A DNA stretch of 64,000 nucleotides, taken from positions 434,001-498,000 of the forward strand of contig CAJFCV020000006.1 in the NCBI GenBank assembly GCA_904066235.2, read 5' to 3'. Below, piece by piece: positions 25,201-40,200 of this stretch (position 1 is the first letter of the stretch; every line of letters starts with the position of its first letter). The position numbers and the translations under genes were made by a program. Origin of the DNA: Bursaphelenchus xylophilus (taxonomy: Eukaryota; Nematoda; Chromadorea; Rhabditida; Aphelenchoididae). Below the pieces are notes generated by a model. The model had not been told where the DNA came from, did no database searches, and saw only the letters and a list, made by a program, of their open reading frames with translations.

Positions 25201-28200
25201 TAATCGAATGAAATTTCAGAATGCGGAGTTTCAGCTTCTTTGGAGTCAAATTACGCCGGTAGCGAGCGGAAAACTTTGATATTGTACTAGAAAAGTGTTT
25301 AGAAAAAAAGTGAATTAGCGATGTCGGAGTGAAGGGACGTGGCATACACCGTTCGAACCATAATCGAATGAAATTTCAGAATGCGGAGTTTCAGCTACTT
25401 TGGAGTCAAATTACGCCGGTAGCGAGCGAAAAACTTTGATATTGTACTAGAAAAGTGTTTAGAAAAAAAGTGAATTAGCGATGTCGGAGTGAAGGGACGT
25501 GGCATACACCGTTCGAACCATAATCGAATGAAATTTCAGAATGCGGAGTTTCAGCTACTTTGGAGTCAAATTACGCCGGTAGCGAGCGAAAAACTTTGAT
25601 ATTGTACTAGAAAAGTGTTTAGAAAAAAAGTGAATTAGCGATGTCGGAGTGAAGGGACGTGGCATACACCGTTCGAACCATAATCGAATGAAATTTCAGA
25701 ATGCGGAGTTTCAGCTACTTTGGAGTCAAATTACGCCGGTAGCGAGCGAAAAACTTTGATATTGTACTAGAAAAGTGTTTAGAAAAAAAGTGAATTAGCG
25801 ATGTCGGAGTGAAGGGACGTGGCATACACCGTTCGAACCATAATCGAATGAAATTTCAGAATGCGGAGTTTCAGCTTCTTTGGAGTCAAATTACGCCGGT
25901 AGCGAGCGAAAAACTTTGATATTGTACTAGAAAAGTGTTTAGAAAAAAAGTGAATTAGCGATGTCGGAGTGAAGGGACGTGGCATACACCGTTCGAACCA
26001 TAATCGAATGAAATTTCAGAATGCGGAGTTTCAGCTACTTTGGAGTCAAATTACGCCGGTAGCGAGCGAAAAACTTTGATATTGTACTAGAAAAGTGTTT
26101 AGAAAAAAAGTGAATTAGCGATGTCGGAGTGAAGGGACGTGGCATACACCGTTCGAACCATAATCGAATGAAATTTCAGAATGCGGAGTTTCAGCTTCTT
26201 TGGAGTCAAATTACGCCGGTAGCGAGCGAAAAACTTTGATATTGTACTAGAAAAGTGTTTAGAAAAAAAGTGAATTAGCGATGTCGGAGTGAAGGGACGT
26301 GGCATACACCGTTCGAACCATAATCGAATGAAATTTCAGAATGCGGAGTTTCAGCTTCTTTGGAGTCAAATTACGCCGGTAGCGAGCGAAAAACTTTGAT
26401 ATTGTACTAGAAAAGTGTTTAGAAAAAAGTGAATTAGCGATGTCGGAGTGAAGGGACGTGGCATACACCGTTCGAACCATAATCGAATGAAATTTCAGAA
26501 TGCGGAGTTTCAGCTACTTTGGAGTCAAATTACGCCGGTAGCGAGCGAAAAACTTTGATATTGTACTAGAAAAGTGTTTAGAAAAAAAGTGAATTAGCGA
26601 TGTCGGAGTGAAGGGACGTGGCATACACCGTTCGAACCATAATCGAATGAAATTTCAGAATGCGGAGTTTCAGCTACTTTGGAGTCAAATTACGCCGGTA
26701 GCGAGCGAAAAACTTTGATATTGTACTAGAAAAGTGTTTAGAAAAAAAGTGAATTAGCGATGTCGGAGTGAAGGGACGTGGCATACACCGTTCGAACCAT
26801 AATCGAATGAAATTTCAGAATGCGGAGTTTCAGCTACTTTGGAGTCAAATTACGCCGGTAGCGAGCGAAAAACTTTGATATTGTACTAGAAAAGTGTTTA
26901 GAAAAAAAGTGAATTAGCGATGTCGGAGTGAAGGGACGTGGCATACACCGTTCGAACCATAATCGAATGAAATTTCAGAATGCGGAGTTTCAGCTTCTTT
27001 GGAGTCAAATTACGCCGGTAGCGAGCGAAAAACTTTGATATTGTACTAGAAAAGTGTTTAGAAAAAAAGTGAATTAGCGATGTCGGAGTGAAGGGACGTG
27101 GCATACACCGTTCGAACCATAATCGAATGAAATTTCAGAATGCGGAGTTTCAGCTTCTTTGGAGTCAAATTACGCCGGTAGCGAGCGAAAAACTTTGATA
27201 TTGTACTAGAAAAGTGTTTAGAAAAAAAGTGAATTAGCGATGTCGGAGTGAAGGGACGTGGCATACACCGTTCGAACCATAATCGAATGAAATTTCAGAA
27301 TGCGGAGTTTCAGCTTCTTTGGAGTCAAATTACGCCGGTAGCGAGCGAAAAACTTTGATATTGTACTAGAAAAGTGTTTAGAAAAAAAGTGAATTAGCGA
27401 TGTCGGAGTGAAGGGACGTGGCATACACCGTTCGAACCATAATCGAATGAAATTTCAGAATGCGGAGTTTCAGCTACTTTGGAGTCAAATTACGCCGGTA
27501 GCGAGCGAAAAACTTTGATATTGTACTAGAAAAGTGTTTAGAAAAAAAGTGAATTAGCGATGTCGGAGTGAAGGGACGTGGCATACACCGTTCGAACCAT
27601 AATCGAATGAAATTTCAGAATGCGGAGTTTCAGCTTCTTTGGAGTCAAATTACGCCGGTAGCGAGCGAAAAACTTTGATATTGTACTAGAAAAGTGTTTA
27701 GAAAAAAAGTGAATTAGCGATGTCGGAGTGAAGGGACGTGGCATACACCGTTCGAACCATAATCGAATGAAATTTCAGAATGCGGAGTTTCAGCTTCTTT
27801 GGAGTCAAATTACGCCGGTAGCGAGCGAAAAACTTTGATATTGTACTAGAAAAGTGTTTAGAAAAAAAGTGAATTAGCGATGTCGGAGTGAAGGGACGTG
27901 GCATACACCGTTCGAACCATAATCGAATGAAATTTCAGAATGCGGAGTTTCAGCTACTTTGGAGTCAAATTACGCCGGTAGCGAGCGAAAAACTTTGATA
28001 TTGTACTAGAAAAGTGTTTAGAAAAAAAGTGAATTAGCGATGTCGGAGTGAAGGGACGTGGCATACACCGTTCGAACCATAATCGAATGAAATTTCAGAA
28101 TGCGGAGTTTCAGCTACTTTGGAGTCAAATTACGCCGGTAGCGAGCGAAAAACTTTGATATTGTACTAGAAAAGTGTTTAGAAAAAAAGTGAATTAGCGA

Positions 28201-31200
28201 TGTCGGAGTGAAGGGACGTGGCATACACCGTTCGAACCATAATCGAATGAAATTTCAGAATGCGGAGTTTCAGCTTCTTTGGAGTCAAATTACGCCGGTA
28301 GCGAGCGAAAAACTTTGATATTGTACTAGAAAAGTGTTTAGAAAAAAAGTGAATTAGCGATGTCGGAGTGAAGGGACGTGGCATACACCGTTCGAACCAT
28401 AATCGAATGAAATTTCAGAATGCGGAGTTTCAGCTACTTTGGAGTCAAATTACGCCGGTAGCGAGCGAAAAACTTTGATATTGTACTAGAAAAGTGTTTA
28501 GAAAAAAAGTGAATTAGCGATGTCGGAGTGAAGGGACGTGGCATACACCGTTCGAACCATAATCGAATGAAATTTCAGAATGCGGAGTTTCAGCTTCTTT
28601 GGAGTCAAATTACGCCGGTAGCGAGCGAAAAACTTTGATATTGTACTAGAAAAGTGTTTAGAAAAAAGTGAATTAGCGATGTCGGAGTGAAGGGACGTGG
28701 CATACACCGTTCGAACCATAATCGAATGAAATTTCAGAATGCGGAGTTTCAGCTACTTTGGAGTCAAATTACGCCGGTAGCGAGCGAAAAACTTTGATAT
28801 TGTACTAGAAAAGTGTTTAGAAAAAAAGTGAATTAGCGATGTCGGAGTGAAGGGACGTGGCATACACCGTTCGAACCATAATCGAATGAAATTTCAGAAT
28901 GCGGAGTTTCAGCTTCTTTGGAGTCAAATTACGCCGGTAGCGAGCGAAAAACTTTGATATTGTACTAGAAAAGTGTTTAGAAAAAAAGTGAATTAGCGAT
29001 GTCGGAGTGAAGGGACGTGGCATACACCGTTCGAACCATAATCGAATGAAATTTCAGAATGCGGAGTTTCAGCTACTTTGGAGTCAAATTACGCCGGTAG
29101 CGAGCGAAAAACTTTGATATTGTACTAGAAAAGTGTTTAGAAAAAAAGTGAATTAGCGATGTCGGAGTGAAGGGACGTGGCATACACCGTTCGAACCATA
29201 ATCGAATGAAATTTCAGAATGCGGAGTTTCAGCTTCTTTGGAGTAAAATTACGCCGGTAGCGAGCGAAAAACTTTGATATTGTACTAGAAAAGTGTTTAG
29301 AAAAAAAGTGAATTAGCGATGTCGGAGTGAAGGGACGTGGCATACACCGTTCGAACCATAATCGAATGAAATTTCAGAATGCGGAGTTTCAGCTACTTTG
29401 GAGTCAAATTACGCCGGTAGCGAGCGAAAAACTTTGATATTGTACTAGAAAAGTGTTTAGAAAAAAAGTGAATTAGCGATGTCGGAGTGAAGGGACGTGG
29501 CATACACCGTTCGAACCATAATCGAATGAAATTTCAGAATGCGGAGTTTCAGCTTCTTTGGAGTCAAATTACGCCGGTAGCGAGCGGAAAACTTTGATAT
29601 TGTACTAGAAAAGTGTTTAGAAAAAAGTGAATTAGCGATGTCGGAGTGAAGGGACGTGGCATACACCGTTCGAACCATAATCGAATGAAATTTCAGAATG
29701 CGGAGTTTCAGCTACTTTGGAGTCAAATTACGCCGGTAGCGAGCGAAAAACTTTGATATTGTACTAGAAAAGTGTTTAGAAAAAAAGTGAATTAGCGATG
29801 TCGGAGTGAAGGGACGTGGCATACACCGTTCGAACCATAATCGAATGAAATTTCAGAATGCGGAGTTTCAGCTTCTTTGGAGTCAAATTACGCCGGTAGC
29901 GAGCGAAAAACTTTGATATTGTACTAGAAAAGTGTTTAGAAAAAAAGTGAATTAGCGATGTCGGAGTGAAGGGACGTGGCATACACCGTTCGAACCATAA
30001 TCGAATGAAATTTCAGAATGCGGAGTTTCAGCTACTTTGGAGTCAAATTACGCCGGTAGCGAGCGAAAAACTTTGATATTGTACTAGAAAAGTGTTTAGA
30101 AAAAAAGTGAATTAGCGATGTCGGAGTGAAGGGACGTGGCATACACCGTTCGAACCATAATCGAATGAAATTTCAGAATGCGGAGTTTCAGCTACTTTGG
30201 AGTCAAATTACGCCGGTAGCGAGCGAAAAACTTTGATATTGTACTAGAAAAGTGTTTAGAAAAAAAGTGAATTAGCGATGTCGGAGTGAAGGGACGTGGC
30301 ATACACCGTTCGAACCATAATCGAATGAAATTTCAGAATGCGGAGTTTCAGCTACTTTGGAGTCAAATTACGCCGGTAGCGAGCGAAAAACTTTGATATT
30401 GTACTAGAAAAGTGTTTAGAAAAAAAGTGAATTAGCGATGTCGGAGTGAAGGGACGTGGCATACACCGTTCGAACCATAATCGAATGAAATTTCAGAATG
30501 CGGAGTTTCAGCTACTTTGGAGTCAAATTACGCCGGTAGCGAGCGAAAAACTTTGATATTGTACTAGAAAAGTGTTTAGAAAAAAAGTGAATTAGCGATG
30601 TCGGAGTGAAGGGACGTGGCATACACCGTTCGAACCATAATCGAATGAAATTTCAGAATGCGGAGTTTCAGCTTCTTTGGAGTCAAATTACGCCGGTAGC
30701 GAGCGGAAAACTTTGATATTGTACTAGAAAAGTGTTTAGAAAAAAAGTGAATTAGCGATGTCGGAGTGAAGGGACGTGGCATACACCGTTCGAACCATAA
30801 TCGAATGAAATTTCAGAATGCGGAGTTTCAGCTACTTTGGAGTCAAATTACGCCGGTAGCGAGCGAAAAACTTTGATATTGTACTAGAAAAGTGTTTAGA
30901 AAAAAGTGAATTAGCGATGTCGGAGTGAAGGGACGTGGCATACACCGTTCGAACCATAATCGAATGAAATTTCAGAATGCGGAGTTTCAGCTTCTTTGGA
31001 GTCAAATTACGCCGGTAGCGAGCGAAAAACTTTGATATTGTACTAGAAAAGTGTTTAGAAAAAAAGTGAATTAGCGATGTCGGAGTGAAGGGACGTGGCA
31101 TACACCGTTCGAACCATAATCGAATGAAATTTCAGAATGCGGAGTTTCAGCTACTTTGGAGTCAAATTACGCCGGTAGCGAGCGAAAAACTTTGATATTG

Positions 31201-34200
31201 TACTAGAAAAGTGTTTAGAAAAAAAGTGAATTAGCGATGTCGGAGTGAAGGGACGTGGCATACACCGTTCGAACCATAATCGAATGAAATTTCAGAATGC
31301 GGAGTTTCAGCTACTTTGGAGTCAAATTACGCCGGTAGCGAGCGAAAAACTTTGATATTGTACTAGAAAAGTGTTTAGAAAAAAAGTGAATTAGCGATGT
31401 CGGAGTGAAGGGACGTGGCATACACCGTTCGAACCATAATCGAATGAAATTTCAGAATGCGGAGTTTCAGCTACTTTGGAGTCAAATTACGCCGGTAGCG
31501 AGCGAAAAACTTTGATATTGTACTAGAAAAGTGTTTAGAAAAAAGTGAATTAGCGATGTCGGAGTGAAGGGACGTGGCATACACCGTTCGAACCATAATC
31601 GAATGAAATTTCAGAATGCGGAGTTTCAGCTACTTTGGAGTCAAATTACGCCGGTAGCGAGCGAAAAACTTTGATATTGTACTAGAAAAGTGTTTAGAAA
31701 AAAAGTGAATTAGCGATGTCGGAGTGAAGGGACGTGGCATACACCGTTCGAACCATAATCGAATGAAATTTCAGAATGCGGAGTTTCAGCTACTTTGGAG
31801 TCAAATTACGCCGGTAGCGAGCGAAAAACTTTGATATTGTACTAGAAAAGTGTTTAGAAAAAAAGTGAATTAGCGATGTCGGAGTGAAGGGACGTGGCAT
31901 ACACCGTTCGAACCATAATCGAATGAAATTTCAGAATGCGGAGTTTCAGCTACTTTGGAGTCAAATTACGCCGGTAGCGAGCGAAAAACTTTGATATTGT
32001 ACTAGAAAAGTGTTTAGAAAAAAAGTGAATTAGCGATGTCGGAGTGAAGGGACGTGGCATACACCGTTCGAACCATAATCGAATGAAATTTCAGAATGCG
32101 GAGTTTCAGCTTCTTTGGAGTCAAATTACGCCGGTAGCGAGCGGAAAACTTTGATATTGTACTAGAAAAGTGTTTAGAAAAAAGTGAATTAGCGATGTCG
32201 GAGTGAAGGGACGTGGCATACACCGTTCGAACCATAATCGAATGAAATTTCAGAATGCGGAGTTTCAGCTACTTTGGAGTCAAATTACGCCGGTAGCGAG
32301 CGAAAAACTTTGATATTGTACTAGAAAAGTGTTTAGAAAAAAAGTGAATTAGCGATGTCGGAGTGAAGGGACGTGGCATACACCGTTCGAACCATAATCG
32401 AATGAAATTTCAGAATGCGGAGTTTCAGCTTCTTTGGAGTCAAATTACGCCGGTAGCGAGCGAAAAACTTTGATATTGTACTAGAAAAGTGTTTAGAAAA
32501 AAAGTGAATTAGCGATGTCGGAGTGAAGGGACGTGGCATACACCGTTCGAACCATAATCGAATGAAATTTCAGAATGCGGAGTTTCAGCTACTTTGGAGT
32601 CAAATTACGCCGGTAGCGAGCGAAAAACTTTGATATTGTACTAGAAAAGTGTTTAGAAAAAAAGTGAATTAGCGATGTCGGAGTGAAGGGACGTGGCATA
32701 CACCGTTCGAACCATAATCGAATGAAATTTCAGAATGCGGAGTTTCAGCTACTTTGGAGTCAAATTACGCCGGTAGCGAGCGAAAAACTTTGATATTGTA
32801 CTAGAAAAGTGTTTAGAAAAAAAGTGAATTAGCGATGTCGGAGTGAAGGGACGTGGCATACACCGTTCGAACCATAATCGAATGAAATTTCAGAATGCGG
32901 AGTTTCAGCTACTTTGGAGTCAAATTACGCCGGTAGCGAGCGAAAAACTTTGATATTGTACTAGAAAAGTGTTTAGAAAAAAAGTGAATTAGCGATGTCG
33001 GAGTGAAGGGACGTGGCATACACCGTTCGAACCATAATCGAATGAAATTTCAGAATGCGGAGTTTCAGCTTCTTTGGAGTCAAATTACGCCGGTAGCGAG
33101 CGAAAAACTTTGATATTGTACTAGAAAAGTGTTTAGAAAAAAAGTGAATTAGCGATGTCGGAGTGAAGGGACGTGGCATACACCGTTCGAACCATAATCG
33201 AATGAAATTTCAGAATGCGGAGTTTCAGCTTCTTTGGAGTCAAATTACGCCGGTAGCGAGCGAAAAACTTTGATATTGTACTAGAAAAGTGTTTAGAAAA
33301 AAAGTGAATTAGCGATGTCGGAGTGAAGGGACGTGGCATACACCGTTCGAACCATAATCGAATGAAATTTCAGAATGCGGAGTTTCAGCTTCTTTGGAGT
33401 CAAATTACGCCGGTAGCGAGCGAAAAACTTTGATATTGTACTAGAAAAGTGTTTAGAAAAAAGTGAATTAGCGATGTCGGAGTGAAGGGACGTGGCATAC
33501 ACCGTTCGAACCATAATCGAATGAAATTTCAGAATGCGGAGTTTCAGCTTCTTTGGAGTCAAATTACGCCGGTAGCGAGCGAAAAACTTTGATATTGTAC
33601 TAGAAAAGTGTTTAGAAAAAAAGTGAATTAGCGATGTCGGAGTGAAGGGACGTGGCATACACCGTTCGAACCATAATCGAATGAAATTTCAGAATGCGGA
33701 GTTTCAGCTTCTTTGGAGTCAAATTACGCCGGTAGCGAGCGAAAAACTTTGATATTGTACTAGAAAAGTGTTTAGAAAAAAAGTGAATTAGCGATGTCGG
33801 AGTGAAGGGACGTGGCATACACCGTTCGAACCATAATCGAATGAAATTTCAGAATGCGGAGTTTCAGCTTCTTTGGAGTCAAATTACGCCGGTAGCGAGC
33901 GAAAAACTTTGATATTGTACTAGAAAAGTGTTTAGAAAAAAAGTGAATTAGCGATGTCGGAGTGAAGGGACGTGGCATACACCGTTCGAACCATAATCGA
34001 ATGAAATTTCAGAATGCGGAGTTTCAGCTACTTTGGAGTCAAATTACGCCGGTAGCGAGCGAAAAACTTTGATATTGTACTAGAAAAGTGTTTAGAAAAA
34101 AAGTGAATTAGCGATGTCGGAGTGAAGGGACGTGGCATACACCGTTCGAACCATAATCGAATGAAATTTCAGAATGCGGAGTTTCAGCTTCTTTGGAGTC

Positions 34201-37200
34201 AAATTACGCCGGTAGCGAGCGAAAAACTTTGATATTGTACTAGAAAAGTGTTTAGAAAAAAAGTGAATTAGCGATGTCGGAGTGAAGGGACGTGGCATAC
34301 ACCGTTCGAACCATAATCGAATGAAATTTCAGAATGCGGAGTTTCAGCTTCTTTGGAGTCAAATTACGCCGGTAGCGAGCGAAAAACTTTGATATTGTAC
34401 TAGAAAAGTGTTTAGAAAAAAAGTGAATTAGCGATGTCGGAGTGAAGGGACGTGGCATACACCGTTCGAACCATAATCGAATGAAATTTCAGAATGCGGA
34501 GTTTCAGCTTCTTTGGAGTCAAATTACGCCGGTAGCGAGCGAAAAACTTTGATATTGTACTAGAAAAGTGTTTAGAAAAAAAGTGAATTAGCGATGTCGG
34601 AGTGAAGGGACGTGGCATACACCGTTCGAACCATAATCGAATGAAATTTCAGAATGCGGAGTTTCAGCTTCTTTGGAGTCAAATTACGCCGGTAGCGAGC
34701 GGAAAACTTTGATATTGTACTAGAAAAGTGTTTAGAAAAAAAGTGAATTAGCGATGTCGGAGTGAAGGGACGTGGCATACACCGTTCGAACCATAATCGA
34801 ATGAAATTTCAGAATGCGGAGTTTCAGCTTCTTTGGAGTCAAATTACGCCGGTAGCGAGCGAAAAACTTTGATATTGTACTAGAAAAGTGTTTAGAAAAA
34901 AAGTGAATTAGCGATGTCGGAGTGAAGGGACGTGGCATACACCGTTCGAACCATAATCGAATGAAATTTCAGAATGCGGAGTTTCAGCTTCTTTGGAGTC
35001 AAATTACGCCGGTAGCGAGCGAAAAACTTTGATATTGTACTAGAAAAGTGTTTAGAAAAAAAGTGAATTAGCGATGTCGGAGTGAAGGGACGTGGCATAC
35101 ACCGTTCGAACCATAATCGAATGAAATTTCAGAATGCGGAGTTTCAGCTACTTTGGAGTCAAATTACGCCGGTAGCGAGCGAAAAACTTTGATATTGTAC
35201 TAGAAAAGTGTTTAGAAAAAAAGTGAATTAGCGATGTCGGAGTGAAGGGACGTGGCATACACCGTTCGAACCATAATCGAATGAAATTTCAGAATGCGGA
35301 GTTTCAGCTTCTTTGGAGTCAAATTACGCCGGTAGCGAGCGAAAAACTTTGATATTGTACTAGAAAAGTGTTTAGAAAAAAAGTGAATTAGCGATGTCGG
35401 AGTGAAGGGACGTGGCATACACCGTTCGAACCATAATCGAATGAAATTTCAGAATGCGGAGTTTCAGCTACTTTGGAGTCAAATTACGCCGGTAGCGAGC
35501 GAAAAACTTTGATATTGTACTAGAAAAGTGTTTAGAAAAAAAGTGAATTAGCGATGTCGGAGTGAAGGGACGTGGCATACACCGTTCGAACCATAATCGA
35601 ATGAAATTTCAGAATGCGGAGTTTCAGCTTCTTTGGAGTCAAATTACGCCGGTAGCGAGCGGAAAACTTTGATATTGTACTAGAAAAGTGTTTAGAAAAA
35701 AAGTGAATTAGCGATGTCGGAGTGAAGGGACGTGGCATACACCGTTCGAACCATAATCGAATGAAATTTCAGAATGCGGAGTTTCAGCTTCTTTGGAGTC
35801 AAATTACGCCGGTAGCGAGCGAAAAACTTTGATATTGTACTAGAAAAGTGTTTAGAAAAAAAGTGAATTAGCGATGTCGGAGTGAAGGGACGTGGCATAC
35901 ACCGTTCGAACCATAATCGAATGAAATTTCAGAATGCGGAGTTTCAGCTTCTTTGGAGTCAAATTACGCCGGTAGCGAGCGAAAAACTTTGATATTGTAC
36001 TAGAAAAGTGTTTAGAAAAAAGTGAATTAGCGATGTCGGAGTGAAGGGACGTGGCATACACCGTTCGAACCATAATCGAATGAAATTTCAGAATGCGGAG
36101 TTTCAGCTTCTTTGGAGTCAAATTACGCCGGTAGCGAGCGAAAAACTTTGATATTGTACTAGAAAAGTGTTTAGAAAAAAAGTGAATTAGCGATGTCGGA
36201 GTGAAGGGACGTGGCATACACCGTTCGAACCATAATCGAATGAAATTTCAGAATGCGGAGTTTCAGCTACTTTGGAGTCAAATTACGCCGGTAGCGAGCG
36301 AAAAACTTTGATATTGTACTAGAAAAGTGTTTAGAAAAAAAGTGAATTAGCGATGTCGGAGTGAAGGGACGTGGCATACACCGTTCGAACCATAATCGAA
36401 TGAAATTTCAGAATGCGGAGTTTCAGCTTCTTTGGAGTCAAATTACGCCGGTAGCGAGCGAAAAACTTTGATATTGTACTAGAAAAGTGTTTAGAAAAAA
36501 GTGAATTAGCGATGTCGGAGTGAAGGGACGTGGCATACACCGTTCGAACCATAATCGAATGAAATTTCAGAATGCGGAGTTTCAGCTACTTTGGAGTCAA
36601 ATTACGCCGGTAGCGAGCGAAAAACTTTGATATTGTACTAGAAAAGTGTTTAGAAAAAAAGTGAATTAGCGATGTCGGAGTGAAGGGACGTGGCATACAC
36701 CGTTCGAACCATAATCGAATGAAATTTCAGAATGCGGAGTTTCAGCTACTTTGGAGTCAAATTACGCCGGTAGCGAGCGAAAAACTTTGATATTGTACTA
36801 GAAAAGTGTTTAGAAAAAAAGTGAATTAGCGATGTCGGAGTGAAGGGACGTGGCATACACCGTTCGAACCATAATCGAATGAAATTTCAGAATGCGGAGT
36901 TTCAGCTACTTTGGAGTCAAATTACGCCGGTAGCGAGCGAAAAACTTTGATATTGTACTAGAAAAGTGTTTAGAAAAAAAGTGAATTAGCGATGTCGGAG
37001 TGAAGGGACGTGGCATACACCGTTCGAACCATAATCGAATGAAATTTCAGAATGCGGAGTTTCAGCTTCTTTGGAGTCAAATTACGCCGGTAGCGAGCGA
37101 AAAACTTTGATATTGTACTAGAAAAGTGTTTAGAAAAAAGTGAATTAGCGATGTCGGAGTGAAGGGACGTGGCATACACCGTTCGAACCATAATCGAATG

Positions 37201-40200
37201 AAATTTCAGAATGCGGAGTTTCAGCTACTTTGGAGTCAAATTACGCCGGTAGCGAGCGAAAAACTTTGATATTGTACTAGAAAAGTGTTTAGAAAAAAAG
37301 TGAATTAGCGATGTCGGAGTGAAGGGACGTGGCATACACCGTTCGAACCATAATCGAATGAAATTTCAGAATGCGGAGTTTCAGCTTCTTTGGAGTCAAA
37401 TTACGCCGGTAGCGAGCGGAAAACTTTGATATTGTACTAGAAAAGTGTTTAGAAAAAAGTGAATTAGCGATGTCGGAGTGAAGGGACGTGGCATACACCG
37501 TTCGAACCATAATCGAATGAAATTTCAGAATGCGGAGTTTCAGCTACTTTGGAGTCAAATTACGCCGGTAGCGAGCGAAAAACTTTGATATTGTACTAGA
37601 AAAGTGTTTAGAAAAAAAGTGAATTAGCGATGTCGGAGTGAAGGGACGTGGCATACACCGTTCGAACCATAATCGAATGAAATTTCAGAATGCGGAGTTT
37701 CAGCTTCTTTGGAGTAAAATTACGCCGGTAGCGAGCGAAAAACTTTGATATTGTACTAGAAAAGTGTTTAGAAAAAAGTGAATTAGCGATGTCGGAGTGA
37801 AGGGACGTGGCATACACCGTTCGAACCATAATCGAATGAAATTTCAGAATGCGGAGTTTCAGCTACTTTGGAGTCAAATTACGCCGGTAGCGAGCGAAAA
37901 ACTTTGATATTGTACTAGAAAAGTGTTTAGAAAAAAGTGAATTAGCGATGTCGGAGTGAAGGGACGTGGCATACACCGTTCGAACCATAATCGAATGAAA
38001 TTTCAGAATGCGGAGTTTCAGCTTCTTTGGAGTAAAATTACGCCGGTAGCGAGCGAAAAACTTTGATATTGTACTAGAAAAGTGTTTAGAAAAAAAGTGA
38101 ATTAGCGATGTCGGAGTGAAGGGACGTGGCATACACCGTTCGAACCATAATCGAATGAAATTTCAGAATGCGGAGTTTCAGCTTCTTTGGAGTCAAATTA
38201 CGCCGGTAGCGAGCGAAAAACTTTGATATTGTACTAGAAAAGTGTTTAGAAAAAAAGTGAATTAGCGATGTCGGAGTGAAGGGACGTGGCATACACCGTT
38301 CGAACCATAATCGAATGAAATTTCAGAATGCGGAGTTTCAGCTTCTTTGGAGTCAAATTACGCCGGTAGCGAGCGAAAAACTTTGATATTGTACTAGAAA
38401 AGTGTTTAGAAAAAAAGTGAATTAGCGATGTCGGAGTGAAGGGACGTGGCATACACCGTTCGAACCATAATCGAATGAAATTTCAGAATGCGGAGTTTCA
38501 GCTTCTTTGGAGTCAAATTACGCCGGTAGCGAGCGAAAAACTTTGATATTGTACTAGAAAAGTGTTTAGAAAAAAAGTGAATTAGCGATGTCGGAGTGAA
38601 GGGACGTGGCATACACCGTTCGAACCATAATCGAATGAAATTTCAGAATGCGGAGTTTCAGCTTCTTTGGAGTCAAATTACGCCGGTAGCGAGCGAAAAA
38701 CTTTGATATTGTACTAGAAAAGTGTTTAGAAAAAAAGTGAATTAGCGATGTCGGAGTGAAGGGACGTGGCATACACCGTTCGAACCATAATCGAATGAAA
38801 TTTCAGAATGCGGAGTTTCAGCTTCTTTGGAGTCAAATTACGCCGGTAGCGAGCGAAAAACTTTGATATTGTACTAGAAAAGTGTTTAGAAAAAAAGTGA
38901 ATTAGCGATGTCGGAGTGAAGGGACGTGGCATACACCGTTCGAACCATAATCGAATGAAATTTCAGAATGCGGAGTTTCAGCTTCTTTGGAGTCAAATTA
39001 CGCCGGTAGCGAGCGAAAAACTTTGATATTGTACTAGAAAAGTGTTTAGAAAAAAAGTGAATTAGCGATGTCGGAGTGAAGGGACGTGGCATACACCGTT
39101 CGAACCATAATCGAATGAAATTTCAGAATGCGGAGTTTCAGCTTCTTTGGAGTCAAATTACGCCGGTAGCGAGCGAAAAACTTTGATATTGTACTAGAAA
39201 AGTGTTTAGAAAAAAAGTGAATTAGCGATGTCGGAGTGAAGGGACGTGGCATACACCGTTCGAACCATAATCGAATGAAATTTCAGAATGCGGAGTTTCA
39301 GCTACTTTGGAGTCAAATTACGCCGGTAGCGAGCGAAAAACTTTGATATTGTACTAGAAAAGTGTTTAGAAAAAAGTGAATTAGCGATGTCGGAGTGAAG
39401 GGACGTGGCATACACCGTTCGAACCATAATCGAATGAAATTTCAGAATGCGGAGTTTCAGCTTCTTTGGAGTCAAATTACGCCGGTAGCGAGCGAAAAAC
39501 TTTGATATTGTACTAGAAAAGTGTTTAGAAAAAAAGTGAATTAGCGATGTCGGAGTGAAGGGACGTGGCATACACCGTTCGAACCATAATCGAATGAAAT
39601 TTCAGAATGCGGAGTTTCAGCTTCTTTGGAGTCAAATTACGCCGGTAGCGAGCGAAAAACTTTGATATTGTACTAGAAAAGTGTTTAGAAAAAAAGTGAA
39701 TTAGCGATGTCGGAGTGAAGGGACGTGGCATACACCGTTCGAACCATAATCGAATGAAATTTCAGAATGCGGAGTTTCAGCTTCTTTGGAGTCAAATTAC
39801 GCCGGTAGCGAGCGAAAAACTTTGATATTGTACTAGAAAAGTGTTTAGAAAAAAAGTGAATTAGCGATGTCGGAGTGAAGGGACGTGGCATACACCGTTC
39901 GAACCATAATCGAATGAAATTTCAGAATGCGGAGTTTCAGCTTCTTTGGAGTCAAATTACGCCGGTAGCGAGCGAAAAACTTTGATATTGTACTAGAAAA
40001 GTGTTTAGAAAAAAAGTGAATTAGCGATGTCGGAGTGAAGGGACGTGGCATACACCGTTCGAACCATAATCGAATGAAATTTCAGAATGCGGAGTTTCAG
40101 CTTCTTTGGAGTCAAATTACGCCGGTAGCGAGCGAAAAACTTTGATATTGTACTAGAAAAGTGTTTAGAAAAAAGTGAATTAGCGATGTCGGAGTGAAGG